DNA of 64,000 bases from Prorocentrum cordatum (lineage: Eukaryota > Sar > Dinophyceae > Prorocentrales > Prorocentraceae). The stretch is from assembly GCA_963575745.1 (NCBI GenBank), contig CAUYUJ010022394.1, positions 1 through 64,000 on the forward strand. Reading direction: 5' to 3'. A program made the translations under genes and the position numbers. The first letter of the stretch is position 1, and the number at the start of each line of letters is the position of its first letter. Positions 1 to 10,770 of this stretch are shown in pieces. The notes under the pieces were generated by a model, which saw only the letters and a program-made list of their open reading frames with translations, searched no databases and was not told the origin of the DNA.

Positions 1-397
<397 letters not shown>

Positions 398-423
398 AAC
401 TAGTAGTGGCCGTAGTGAGCAGT

Positions 424-1537
424 AGTGGATTGGATTCCCGTTATTGTTCGCCGTGCTGGTTGTTGGTGGGTGGTTATCTCTCCTGGAAAAGAACCTCGCG
501 TGGGCTACCATACACGGGGGAGGTTTCCCGAGCCTGTCCGTACAAGGCGCGTAGTACAAGATCGCTCCGTCTCAGGTCGCTGCTCATGTTCAGTCAGTCC
601 ACATCAACCCAGTCAGTCCCCATCAGTCCCCATCATCCCAATCAGTCCCCATCTTCCCAACCAGTCCAATTCACGCCAATCAACCGAATCAGTCCTCATC
701 AGTCCAATCTGACCCATCAGTCCAATCAGTCCCTCCCTGCCCGCTCGGCCAGGATTCGAATCCCGATATTGTTCGCCGTGCTGGGTATTGGTGAGTGGTT
801 CTTTCTCTTGGAAAACAACCCCGCGTGGGCTACCTTACACGGAGGAGGTTTTCGGAGCCGGTTCGTGCAAGGCACGTAGTACAAGATCGCTCCGTCTCGA
901 ATCGCTGTTCAGTGTCAGTCAGTCCAAATCAATCCAGTCAGTCCCCATTAGTCCCCATCATCCCAAGCAGTCCCCATCATTCCAATCAGTCCAATCAGTG
1001 CCAATCAACCGAATCAGTGCCCATCAGTCCAACCAGACCCGTCAGTCCAATCAGTCCCTCCCTGCCCGCTCGGCCAGGATTCGATTCCCGATATTGTTCG
1101 CCGTGCTGGGTATTGGTGAGTGGTTCTTTCTCTTGGAAAACAACCCCGCGTGGGCTACCCTACACGGAGGAGGTTTTCGGAACCTGTTCGTGCAAGGCTC
1201 GTAGTACAAGATCGCTCCGTCTCAGGTCGCTGCTCATGTTCAGTCAGTCCACATCAACCCAGTCAGTCCCCATCAGTCCCCATCACCCCAATCAGTCCCC
1301 ATCTTCCCAATCAGTCCAACTAACGCCAATCAACCGAATCAGTCCCCACCAGTCCAATCCGACCCATCAGTCCAATCAGTCCCTCCCTGCTCGTTCGGCC
1401 AGGATTCGAATCCCGATATTGTTCGCCGTGCTGGGTATTGGTGGGTGATTCTTCCTCTTGGAAAACAACCCCGCGTGGGCTACCCTACACGGGGGAGGTT
1501 TTCGGAGCCTGTTCGTGCAAGGCACGTAGTACAAGGT
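424..1537. repeat. 325-bp tandem repeat, three and a half copies
   Basis: A 325-bp unit recurs: the landmark AGGATTCGAATCCC (one copy AGGATTCGATTCCC) lies at 751, 1,076 and 1,401, and a diverged copy begins near 426. Each unit has a conserved half (landmark to 'GTAGTACAAGATCGCTCCGT') and a half made of a roughly 10-bp degenerate sub-repeat around CAGTCCCCATC. Because 325 is not a multiple of 3, open frames across it do not repeat the same peptide, so the long frames here are not credible genes. Confidence 0.93.
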
Positions 1538-1634
1538 TTTCCTTAGGTTTTCCTCCGGTTTTTCTTAGGTTGTCTTTCGGTGTTCCTAGGTTGTCCTTAC
1601 GTTCTCCTTAGGCAGTCGTAAGTTTTCCTTAGGA
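1537..1634. repeat. 11-bp degenerate tandem repeat TTTTCCTTAGG
   Basis: About nine consecutive units of 10-12 bp resembling TTTTCCTTAGG follow directly after the 325-bp array. Each ends in AGG, CGG or ACG. Confidence 0.85.
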
Positions 1635-2794
1635 TGGATAAATCGAGGATGAAGTTTCTCACGGTCCTCGTGGGGTCCCTCCCTCCCCGTGGGGCCCAAA
1701 TTCCACACGGAAAATAATATTTTCCATTATTGCTGGGGTCCCAGTCCGTCAAGAATCCCGCGGGACAACCATATATTTGCGCACTATTGGGGGGGGGTTC
1801 AAAAGACCCTTAGCGGTTAGGGGTAGGGTTCGCATGTGGCCCCCTAGTTATGTCCGGGGCCATGATATATCTTCCAGATTTCATGGTGCCTCCTTCTTTC
1901 TGCACATCCGCGGACCCTCGCTCGTCCGCGCACATGCCTCGGGCCATGATTTGCTAGACCCCCCTTTTTCCACGCCTCCCTCTTGGGCGCCCCCGATACA
2001 ATGAGTGGGTGAGGTGTCCGCCAGATTTCCAGCCAAAAGATGGCTCGCACTTTGCCGTGAAATATTGTTCGTCATTCATTGATCTGGTTCGGGCCGCGTT
2101 GTCCTGATACAGAGATTTTCTTGTGTCTCTGCCGATGCCGCAGTCTCTGTGTCATTCAGCCCTTGCTGATTGGCTGCTTCGATTTGTGTGAACTTCCCTC
2201 CTTCTCCCACGTGACGTGAGGTGCGCCGAAACTGGGAAGTTTCTCACCTCAGGACATCATCAGCTTGACCAGCGCTTTTGCTGTACGTTTGTTGCAGATT
2301 AGGTGTTGTCGACGGTGATGGTGGTAAAGTGTCAGATCACACAAGCCACCAACATGATTACTGCAGCCATCCCATCCTTCACATGCGAGACCCAATTCTC
2401 TACACTCCAGTTTCGCCCCGCTGAGACAGTGCCTTCCTGGCAAGAGGGCATGCGCTCTGAAGCAGACGAGTTTGAAACCAAGACATAGCTCGTCTATCTT
2501 GCTTCAAGGTGCACGGCGGTCGAGGGTGCCTCCTGGCAGGCACCGTGTATGATACTCGCATTGCAGCCTTCACCTGGGGTTGGGGCTCGGTCTGAGCAGG
2601 AAAAGTTAGAGCACCACCAGTGCCCCAAAGCGAGACCCGTGTAGCGTGCGACACTCTGCGGGGTTCTGCTCGCCGGGGATGGCGCGCCCTGGCGAGGGCG
2701 TGCAACGCGCACCGCGTAGCCCCCGAGGAGGGCATTGCCCGGCACAGAGATCCTCGCAGGCTTCCGCCCGAGGTCCAGTGCCCGGCCCCCTGGG
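1635..2794. other. Unique sequence without a recognisable gene
   Basis: Moderate-GC sequence with frequent stops. A telomere-like string (GGTTAGGGGTAGGG near 1,818) is isolated and not repeated. Short open frames of about 60 codons exist on both strands near 2,250-2,490 but none shows a motif. From 2,500 on the sequence becomes GC-rich and leads into the foldback element. Confidence 0.6.
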
Positions 2795-2976
2795 CCTCCG
2801 AGATGGGACCCGAGCAGGTGGGGTTGGAGGATCGCGCCGCTGCATCGGGGATGCGGCTCGAAGTGGATCGAGGGGCAACAACAACTGCATAAGCACAGAC
2901 TTCCCGAGGTCCGTGCGGATTTCTTGGATCTGCGCAGGGCCTCCCTGGCGGCGCCCCTGGCGCCGCCCCTGGCGCG

Positions 2977-3068
<92 letters not shown>

Positions 3069-3290
3069 AGCAGCGCCGATCCAAGACAGCCGTGCGGAGC
3101 TCCAACGGTTTATGCCTAGGCCGTTTTCTTGTTCCCCTAGTCGAGCCCGATTTTCTCCACGCCGACGGCGCCGATGTTTCGCCGACGTCGCCGATGCATC
3201 GCGAATGCATCGGCGATGTATCAGGGATGCGGCGCGCTCCTCCGACCCCGTCTGCTGGGACCCCACTTTGGATGCCTCTATCGCCTGAGC
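2795..3290. mobile_element. Foldback (MITE-like) element, full-length copy with GT tract at apex
   Basis: Long imperfect inverted repeat. Outer left arm (2,802-2,870, containing GGTTGGAGGATCGCGCCG) pairs with the outer right arm (3,205-3,278, read in reverse GGTCGGAGGAGCGCGCCG). Inner left arm (2,877-2,935, GCATAAGCACAGACTT then CCGTGCGGATTTCTTGGATC) pairs with 3,069-3,140 (in reverse GCATAAACCGTTGGAG then GATCGGCGC). The apex holds a (GT)n tract and GGCGCC-rich sequence. The right arm carries GATGCATCGGC sub-repeats. No transposase frame is present, so it would be non-autonomous. Related copies lie at 8,175-8,365, 18,505-18,740, 20,343-20,540 and 29,222-29,305. Confidence 0.8.
2978..3066. 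repeat. (GT)n microsatellite
   Basis: About 44 GT dinucleotides with one C interruption, lying at the apex between the arms of the foldback element. Confidence 0.97.
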
Positions 3291-3352
3291 GTCCAGCGCT
3301 GGACCTTTGTCTAGCTCCAGGGCGACCTGCGCCGCGTGAGGAATGAGGACGA

Positions 3353-3514
3353 CGAGAAGAGGAGGAGGAGGCGGAGGAGGCGGAGGAGGAGGAGGAGGAG
3401 GAGGAGGAGGAGGAGGAGGAGGAGGAGGAGGAGGAGGAGGAGGAGGAGGAGGAGGAGGAGGAGGAGGAGGAGTAAGGAGGAGGAGGAGAGGGAGGAGGAG
3501 GAGGAGGAGGAGGG

Positions 3515-3547
<33 letters not shown>

Positions 3548-3663
3548 TAGGAGCAGGAGGAGGAGGAGGAGGAGGAGGAGGAGGAGGAGGAGAGAAGGAG
3601 GCGGAGGAGGCGGAGGAGGAGGAGGAGGAGGAGGAGGAGGAGGAGGAGGAGGAGGAGGAGGAG
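3353..3663 (+). repeat. (GGA)n array
   Basis: Polypurine GGA array with AGC and GCGGA variants (a short GAGCAG run near 3,520-3,550). It is open in most frames as poly-Glu, poly-Gly or poly-Arg, which is a composition artefact. Confidence 0.97.
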
Positions 3664-4713
3664 CCTCGGGCTTCCCTCGGCGCGCGGCTTCTCGGATGGG
3701 TGGCGCGTGCGTCGCTGCGCGCCGTGGCGGCGCGCTGGTGCCGTCTCCGCAGCTCTCGTCGCGCGGGCTTCGACCGCTCATCGCCGTGAGCTCGTCTTCG
3801 GTTCGCTCGGTCAGCTGCGTGGTGGCTCTCGGCGTCAGCCCAGATCGAGTGCGGCCTGGATCGTCGGCGGGGGTGCGGCGGGGCCCTCGGAAGGCGCACG
3901 GCCCGCGCCGCAGCTTGCAAGCATCTCTGCGAGAGGACGGCGCGGCTGCGGGGCCCGCCGTGGATTGGCAGGCCGCCCTGTTTGCTCTGCTTTGCTGGTC
4001 CCGGAAGGGAGGCATCATTGAAGACGGAGTGAGTGAGGACGGGACGACGGCGGAGGGATGGGAGGTGAGGCAGTGAGCATTTGAGGCGTGTTGAGGGCAG
4101 AAGAGGGGGGAGGTCTCGCAGTATCGAGGGTTATGGATTGGAGGTCTCTCTTGTCGGCATGCCGTATGATACCATGTGGACGAAGTTGTGCTCCATTTAC
4201 TGCGACAGCAGCTCCAGTTAGTGAGGGCTGCCTGTGCCATCGCTGGGAACGACCAGTCTGGGAGCCAGTTAGGCATGCGAGTTTGCGATAAGCAATCAAC
4301 GAGGTCTCGTCCTTACCCCTCCAATGGGCAAGAACAAGAACAATGCCTGGATGCAGGCTCCCGTAGAGTATGGATCCAAACAGACCATCAGCTGCCGGAT
4401 CATCTGCTTTCTGGGGCGAACCGTATTCGGTTCGCTGGGAGCACGGCCTGTGTGTCGCGAGGATCTCGAGACGATTGTGTGAATTGTTGACCACAGGCTT
4501 TTTGCCGCGTGCGACCACGACGCCCTTCGTTGATCGACACGGGAGGCAGCTGAACACAGTCGCCCTGCGAGTTTGCACTTTGACAGAGCTTCTGGCGGAG
4601 GACCGGCGGGCTTCGGAGCTCTTGCCGTCGGCGCGCGTCGTGTGGGCAGGACCCGCTGCGTGCGCTCGAGCACCGTCAGTACACTTCCGCTGTGGTCCTG
4701 GTCCCTTCTTGCC
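3664..4713. other. GC-rich unique island between GGA and TCC arrays
   Basis: About 1 kb of non-repetitive sequence. Both strands stay open for long distances, with protein-like composition in 4,176-4,490 (plus) and 4,100-4,560 (minus), so the coding strand, if any, cannot be chosen from sequence alone. Confidence 0.5.
4176..4490 (+). CDS. Tentative coding fragment, unknown protein
   Basis: An open frame whose first part (DEVVLHLLRQQLQLVRAACA, then IAGNDQSGSQLGMRVCD) looks like an amphipathic helix. It stops at a TGA after about 104 codons. No family recognised. The overlapping minus-strand frame, with the segment LVLAHWRGKDETSLIAYRKL, is equally plausible. An internal exon of a gene, or chance, are both possible. 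Confidence 0.2.
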   Translation: MDEVVLHLLRQQLQLVRAACAIAGNDQSGSQLGMRVCDKQSTRSRPYPSNGQEQEQCLDAGSRRVWIQTDHQLPDHLLSGANRIRFAGSTACVSRGSRDDCVNC

Positions 4714-4800
4714 CCCCCCTCCTCCTCCTCCTTCTCCTCCTCCTCCTCCTCCTCCTCCTCCTCCTCCTCCTCCTCCTCCTCCTCCTCCTCCTCCTCTCCC
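4714..4800 (+). repeat. (TCC)n array
   Basis: Polypyrimidine TCC array, the reverse orientation of the GGA arrays at 3.4 and 5.9 kb. A short (CTG)n run follows at 4,908-4,925. Confidence 0.95.
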
Positions 4801-5019
4801 CCCGGTGCCCACGTCGGCTCCCTCTCGTCTTCCCCCTCACGGCTGCCCCCCCCCCTCGACGAATCTTTCAGTGCGGCCCCGTTTTGGGCGATCTTTTTCG
4901 CGCCCTGCTGCTGCTGCTGCTGCTGAGCTGGGCCCGGCGCGCGCGTCCCGTTCTCCCACTGCTGCGTCCTGCCCGACACCGCCACGGTGCCGCGCACGTG
5001 GGCGCCACGCCAGAAAATT

Positions 5020-5263
5020 TGGGCACGATGCTCTGGTGTCGCGCAGGGAAGCAGTTCTTAAGCACGGGCTCCTCTCTCTTAATCGAGGCGTTGGCTTTGG
5101 AGTGGGCGCTCGAAGCCTTGTGCGTGAAATCCGCCAGTGGGCATCTGTGTCACTACACTTTTCACTATGCTCTTGAGGTTGTGCGCTGGTTGCACCGCGC
5201 CTATTCTGAAAGGGAACGAGGGGACAGGAGGGTGGCAAATAGGGGGAGAGGAGAAGAGGAGTG
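5020..5263 (+). CDS. Tentative coding fragment, unknown protein
   Basis: Open frame with protein-like composition (STGSSLLIEALALEWALEA, then CHYTFHYALEVVRWLHRAY), about 80 codons, ending at a TGA. No known motif. The rest of 4,800-5,840 shows no gene; a short imperfect repeat around GGAAAATATGGGAAA occurs at 5,570-5,640. Confidence 0.2.
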
Positions 5264-5847
5264 AGAGAAATGAGGTGGAGGGAGGGGGCGGCTTCTTCCC
5301 ACCGCTCTCACGATCTTTTTCTGGCCCTTGTCTTTACATTCCCCGTGCCTCTCCTCGCGGTTGATCGTGTGTGGCACGTTCGGGCTCGATCTCGTTGGGG
5401 TCAACAGAGGCGATGCTGTGTTTTCGTTACCGTATCTCTTCGTGCCGCCTTCCCGTCGCCCACGGGTGCCCGATTCTGCTTGCCAGGCGGGGGTCAGAGG
5501 GTGCTGCTGCGTGCACGGTCGTGGGTCAGGAGAGAAAGGAACACACAGACACAATTAATCGTCGACTCCCTGGAAAATATGGGAAAATATTGGAATGGGG
5601 GGGGACACAAGAACCCAGGAAATATGGGAAACTGGGGAATCCTGTTATTTGTGTGTATTTATTTGTGTGTCCCAGGGCCCCTTCAGTGGGCTTCGGTCTC
5701 GCGACAGCAGCTCCGGCTCCACAGGCAAGCGCCCTCGGCGGGGCAGGGCCTCAGAGCCCCGCCCCCCGCCGTCGGAGCTGGGCCGGGAGCGGCCTCGGTG
5801 AGCCGTGGGGTGGGCGAGATGGCCGCTGCCGACGGTCCCCGTGGCCC

Positions 5848-6375
5848 AGGAGGAGGAGGAGGAGGAGGAGGAGGAGGAGGAGGAGGAGGAGGAGGAGGAG
5901 GAGGAGGAGGAGGAGGAGGAGGAGGAGGGGAGGAGGAGGGAGGAGGAGGAGGAGGAGGAGGAGGAGGAGGAGGAGGAGGAGGAGGAGGATAACGACGAGG
6001 AGAGGAGGAGGAGGAGGAGGAGGAAGCAGGAGCAGAGGGAAGGAGGAGGAGGAAGGAGGAAGGAGGAGGGAGGAGGAGGAGGGAAAGGAGGAGGCGGGAG
6101 GAGGAGGAGGAGGAGAGGAGGAGGAGGAGAGGGCAGGAGGAGAGGAAGAAGGAGGAGGAGGAGGAGAGGAAGGAGGAGGAGGAGGAGGAGGATGAGGGAG
6201 GAGGTAGGAGGAGGAGGAGGAGGAGGAGGAGGAGAGGAGGTAGGGAGGAGGAGAGGAGGAGGAGTGAGGAGGAGGAGGAGGAGGAGAGGAGGAGGAGGGA
6301 GGAGGAGGAGGAGGAGGAGGAGGAGGAGGAGGAGCAGGAGGGAGGAGGAGGAGGAGGAGGGAGGAGGAGGATTAG
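5848..6375 (+). repeat. (GGA)n array, half a kilobase
   Basis: Polypurine array, pure GGA in the first part and increasingly interrupted (GGGA, GGAAGGA, GCGGGA) after 6,000. Scattered GGA runs continue to about 6,540. Confidence 0.97.
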
Positions 6376-6539
6376 AGGCGGAGGCAGGCAGGAGGATTGC
6401 TCAGTGATTATAACGGCGTATCCGTAGGTGAGGAGGCAGGATGGGGTTTGGAGTATGATGTGTAGGAGGAGGATCATTATTATTATTAGGAGGTGGAGGA
6501 GGATGGATAATTCTTATTAGGTATTTGAGGAGGAGGAGG

Positions 6540-7310
6540 AGATCGCGAACAACACAACGATGCGCAAGGTCCTGGGCCACGGGGCTCCCGTGGCCCAGAA
6601 CCTGCCGTAGGGTGCTCTTCTCTGCACGCTGACTCGCCTTGCGCAGCCCCACCACCTGCAGCGCCGGGCGGGCTTCGTGCGACAGCTCGCGCCCCTTGCC
6701 GTCGCTCGCTCCGGTAGCCTCGCCTGGCCGGCGGAGGAGAGAAGTCCTGGTGCCTCGAGTCGGCGCGACGTCTCAGGCCCTCTTGAGCGATCCTGGAGGT
6801 CATCTTGAGCTCTCTTGGGCTGCCTTGCCGCCATCTTCTTAGGCCAAAACAGACGCTCCAATCACCCGCGGCCCCCCCCCTCCAGGCCCAGGGGGAGGGG
6901 GTAGGGGGAGGCCTCAAGTCGGCGCGACGTCTCGGGCCCCCTGTCCAGCGGGAGCTGATGCTTCCCGCCATCGCTGAGGCCGCCGCGGCCACGGGCTCGT
7001 GGCCGCCTGGAGGCGGCGCAGCTGAAAGCATAGGCCCCGGCGCACGAGGCCTCCAGACACACGGGCTTACGCCACACCACCGACCCTTTTAGGGCCCGTG
7101 GATGCCGAGATCGTACTTGATCATCGGAAAGTGATTCATATGTTGCTGTTCTTCTTTGTTCCTCCTCTCTCTTATCCTCCTCCGCATCCCTCCCTCCTTC
7201 CGGGCTCCCTCCCCTCCGCCTTCCAACTCCTCCGATGATTTGTTTTTTTCCTTATTTGTTAGCGTGAAGAACTGCTCTTTTACGCCTGGGAGGGGCTTTT
7301 CGCCTCTCGT
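6540..7310. other. GC-rich sequence with a 29-bp duplication
   Basis: No gene recognised. A 29-bp segment beginning GCCTCGAGTCGGCGCGACG is present at 6,752-6,780 and 6,911-6,939 with two mismatches. The sequence GGCCCAGGGGGAGGGGGTAG at 6,885-6,904 belongs to a short dispersed module also near 13,437, 18,817 and 29,377. Confidence 0.6.
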
Positions 7311-7314
7311 CCAG

Positions 7315-7790
7315 ACCCCTCTTGGAGGCAGTTTGAAGCCGCCTGGGGGCCGTTTGGGAGCCTCCAGGGGGCTCGTTTGGGCCTCTTGGGGTCCTCGCAG
7401 GGCTTTTCTGGGTCGTCTTGGGCGCCTCTTGGGCCGTCTGGGGGCCATCTTGGGTTGTCTTGGGCCCCGATTGGGCCGTCTTGAGGCCATCTTAGGCAAT
7501 CTTGGGCCCTCTTAGGCTGTATTGGGTGCCTCTTGGGCCCTCCCAGTGCCGTCTGGGGCCGTCTGGGGGCCTTCCTGGGAGCCTCTTCGCCCGTCTTGAG
7601 TCGGTCTAGAAGGCCTCTGAGGCAGTCTTGGGCGCTTGGGAAAAATACCATTCTCCTGGAGGGAATTGGACGCTTTTTGCTTGCCTGGACCTTTGCCAGG
7701 GTCGTCCTCATGCTTTCTGAAGCATCTTCTCGGTTCCCAGAGCTGTTCTGAGACCGTGCCGGGACTTCTTGGGGCCATCTGGGGCTCCGC
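7315..7790 (+). repeat. TCTTGGG-type array (about 10.5-bp unit), plus orientation
   Basis: Degenerate tandem array of units such as TCTTGGGCGCC, TCTTGGGCCG and TCTGGGGGCCA. I parsed 19 consecutive units from 7,384 that span about 200 bp, giving a mean of about 10.5 bp with units of 9-12 bp. The array lacks stops by composition and translates to Leu-Gly-Pro-Ser-Trp-Gly-like peptide, which I treat as an artefact. Same family at 13.1, 18.9, 28.5, 29.6, 47.3 and 60.6 kb. Confidence 0.9.
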
Positions 7791-8174
7791 GGAGAGCACG
7801 GCCAGGCAAGTTGTGCCGCGGGCGCCGTGTCGAGGCCGCCGGAACCCGTCTGGGAGTCTGGGAGCAGGGCTGGGGCGGCCGGGGCTGCCGGCACCGCCGG
7901 CACCGCCAGCATTTTTTCCCCCTGCCCTCCCCTCCTCCCACCCCCCCCGCCCCAAGCCCGCCAGACCGACCTCCGGGGGAGGGGTTTGGGGAGGGGCAGC
8001 AGCATCACTCGCCGTAGACCCCCCAAGGGTCGGCGGTTTCCCTCTGGGGGCCCCCTGCGTGGCTGCTGGCCAGCATGATCGATCAGTGCAGCGTTGTTGG
8101 TCTCAGTCCACAGACCCCACGCAATGCATTGGCGGGCACGACACGACGGGACTCGTCATCGGGGCACGCGCGAC
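7791..8174. other. GC-rich non-coding sequence
   Basis: Includes the proline/glycine-rich stretch CCGGCACCGCCGGCACCGCC near 7,887. No gene recognised. Confidence 0.55.
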
Positions 8175-8365
8175 TCCGGGGCTCGCCGTTCGAAGGAGAA
8201 ACAACGGTATAAACGTAAAGTTTGGGCGCTCCGCGCAGATGGGCTCCCCCCTGCGGCGCCTCCGGCGCCGCCCCTGGGTCCAGCGCAGATCCATGAAATC
8301 CGCGCGGTGCGCCGAAAGTTGATGTTCATGCCGCTCTTGCTTCTCCGAGTCTCGCCTCGTCTCTC
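8175..8365. mobile_element. Foldback element, short copy
   Basis: Left arm 8,194-8,247 (GGAGAAACAACG, ATAAACGTAAAGTTTGGGCG, CTCCGCGCAGAT) pairs with right arm 8,282-8,347, which in reverse reads GGAGAAGCAAGAG, ATGAACATCAACTTTCGGCG, CACCGCGCGGATTTC. The apex is GGCGCCTCCGGCGCC. Same family as 2,795-3,290, without the GT tract or the GATGCATC outer arms. Confidence 0.75.
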
Positions 8366-9000
8366 GCCCTTCGCGCGCCCAGCCCCCGCCGCACCGTCGG
8401 CCCTCGGCTCGACGCCGCGCCCTCGCGGCAGCAGCCCCCCCCCCTTGGCATCGCTCGGACGTGTGCATTTTGTTTCAGTGAGAACCACCGAGGACCATCC
8501 TGGGCCACCGAGCCAAAACAACACGCGCGAAGCCGAAAAACGCACGGGAAATGGACGTCCGAGCGACGGCAAGCCCCGCACTCGTCGCCCTGCACACCAG
8601 CGCAGCGATGACGACGGCGATACAGACGACGACGACGCCGACGACGACGACGACGCGGCTCCGATGGGCGCACGCCGGCTGCCGCCCTCGGGAGGTGGCG
8701 GCGTCCGCGCGTCACGGCGCGAGGAGGAGGAGGAGCGACGCCTCCCTCGGCGCGCGCGCGGGCCCGCCCGCGCGAACGGCTGCGTCCCGCGTGGACATCG
8801 AGCCGCGAGCGAAGCGAAGCGAAGGGGCGACGCCCTCGCAGCAGCAGCCCCCCCCTCGTCGCCCTGCAGGCCGGCGCGGCGGCGCCCACCAGGGGCGGCC
8901 GGCCCCTGTGGGACTTCGGCGCCGGCCCGCCGGGCGCGGCGCTGGGCCCGGACGCCGCCGCCGCGGCCGCAGAGCCCAATCTGGAGGCGCGCGCTCGACC
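8366..9000. other. CpG-rich sequence without a recognisable gene
   Basis: Very GC-rich; contains a short (GAC)n run at 8,630-8,660. Open on several frames because of base composition only. Confidence 0.55.
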
Positions 9001-9186
9001 ATGAATGTTAGGGCGGGCGTGTCCCCCTACAGCAGGGATGTTCAAAGATAGTCAGAGAAAATTGCTCCGGGGCCGGTTTTTCGATTATGTTTTTGGCAAT
9101 TATTGGTTGTTTTTTTTGGGGTGTTTTATAGATTTTTCGTGCCGAATCCGCCCGTAGGAGGACATGCCCGACCCAACAGTGAGTGA
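9001..9186. mobile_element. TIR element, compact copy
   Basis: Terminal inverted repeats of about 25-35 bp: left GGCGGGCGTGTCCCCCTACA, right in reverse GTCGGGCATGTCCTCCTACG. The interior is only about 110 bp, T-rich, and has no open frame, so the element is non-autonomous. A longer copy with the same ends lies at 59,491-60,206. Confidence 0.65.
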
Positions 9187-9281
9187 TGCGGAGGAAGGGG
9201 GATCACATTTCTGTATCGGTGAGAAGAGGCAGGAACCATGTTGGCAGTTGCAGCGGGACAATCATTAGCAATTCTGACGTG

Positions 9282-9316
<35 letters not shown>
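9282..9316. repeat. (GT)n microsatellite
   Basis: About 17 GT dinucleotides. Confidence 0.95.
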
Positions 9317-9319
<3 letters not shown>

Positions 9320-10459
9320 ACAATCATGAATGAAGCTGGAAATGTTTTGTTTCTCATCACGTGCTGTTTTTTCCTTTCCAGTGGGCTCCCGAGCCGCTCC
9401 TCCTTGTTCCCGTCGCCCCTCATGGTATCGTCTTGTCAGAGACTCTGTCTTGCATTATTGGCGTGATGACAGCCCGAGCGAACCTGCTTCGAAAGACTGG
9501 TGGGATTGCTGCTGCAGTGGGGTGAGGGAGGACGGCGGTGGAGCTGCTCCCGTTTTAGGCACCCGTCGATCCCTCCAGGTGGCCCCGTTGGCCTGCAAGC
9601 GATCTCCATGACCCAGCCCTGATGAATCATGGCACGGTGCCCTGGGAACGCCCCTCCATTTTCTGCACTCCTAACCTGCCATCCTTGATTCAAGGTTAAC
9701 GCGTGCAGCGTTGGGCCCGCGTTGCCCTCTTTTTGCCCTGCCGACGGGGTAGGCATCCATGCCGACGCCCTCCGCACGCCGACGCCTCGAAGTTGTGGCT
9801 CCGACAGTCGGACGATTCCCTGACCACCTGGGCGGGGACATGTGCTGGTCTCGATCTGATTAAGGCACGTTGCCCCCGTTCAAACTCATCTTCTCACCTG
9901 GACGATCATTCGGCGATAAGGCGGCCAGGGAAGCCGTCCGTGGAGCCCGTCGGAGGCGAGGGCCTTGCGTTTGCCGCCCTTCTGCTACTCCTTCCTCGTC
10001 CCGTGTTCCCTCGTGGATCCAGGGTTCACCCGGCACGTCTTACCACCGATATCAGTACTTCCGCGTCGGCGACCGCACGAGAACGAAGGCGTCGGTGTTC
10101 GAAGCTTGCTCCTCGCGCGAAGCCACGAACCCAGCACCAGCGCCAACCGTCGAGCCTTGCTCCACTGTGCTGTTGAGCGCTGATGCCAACAGACTGCGCA
10201 GCGTGATTGTCCCCCCCCTCCCTCTCCCGCTTTCTGTCGCAGCTACTCTTGGATCTGTGTGTCAGTGCAGCGATTTGGCGCGAAATTGGTGCCTCTCGGG
10301 TAAACCAGCGCCTTGCTTGACAGAGAGGGTCGTCTTCCCCGACTTCGGCCGCGACGGCTTTGAAATTGTGCTTGTGCATGGATTGGGAATCCGGGTCCAG
10401 GACCCGTGGGCATGTCCTACTGATGCATCCCGCCCTCACCTGCACGAAGCACTGGAGGG
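9317..10459. other. Unique sequence, no gene recognised
   Basis: Moderate GC. Long open frames exist on both strands (for example plus 9,870-10,460 and minus 10,026-10,520) but I see no motif and the composition does not favour one strand. Confidence 0.5.
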
Positions 10460-10770
10460 CGACTCCTCCTCCTCCTCCCCCTCTTCTTCCTCCTCCTCTT
10501 TCTCCTCCCCTATCCTCCATCCTCGATCTTCTGTCCTCTACCCTCTATCCTTGATCCTCTATCCCCGATCCTCCACTTTACATTCTCTATCCTCTGTCCT
10601 CTCTCCTCTACCCTCTGCTCTCTCTCATTCTCTCTCTCTCTCCTCTACCTCTGCCCTCCATCCCCTCTCCTCGGCCCTCTTTCTCCTGCGCTCTACCCTC
10701 CACCCCTATCCCCCGTCCCCTCTCCTCCACTCTCTACCCTCCACCTTCCATCCTCCTCACTGGCCCGCAG
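10460..10770 (+). repeat. Degenerate pyrimidine minisatellite (TCCTCTACCC)
   Basis: Opens with TCC units, then a run of degenerate TCCTCTACCC and ATCCTCGATC-like units of 8-12 bp, almost entirely pyrimidine. Confidence 0.8.

Noticed and set aside
751-765. tRNA gene suggested by GGATTCGAATCC
   Set aside because: No cloverleaf, acceptor stem or A box around it, and it repeats at 325-bp spacing as part of a tandem repeat.
1808-1835. Telomere-like GGTTAGGGGTAGGG
   Set aside because: Single occurrence, not tandem, internal to the contig.
3353-3663. Shine-Dalgarno-like GGAGG sites throughout the GGA arrays
   Set aside because: Meaningless in a eukaryotic purine repeat.
7315-7790. Leu-Gly-Pro-Ser-Trp-Gly repeat protein from the TCTTGGG arrays
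   Set aside because: Units of mixed 10 and 11 bp change frame continually, so no peptide unit is conserved. Absence of stops comes from composition.
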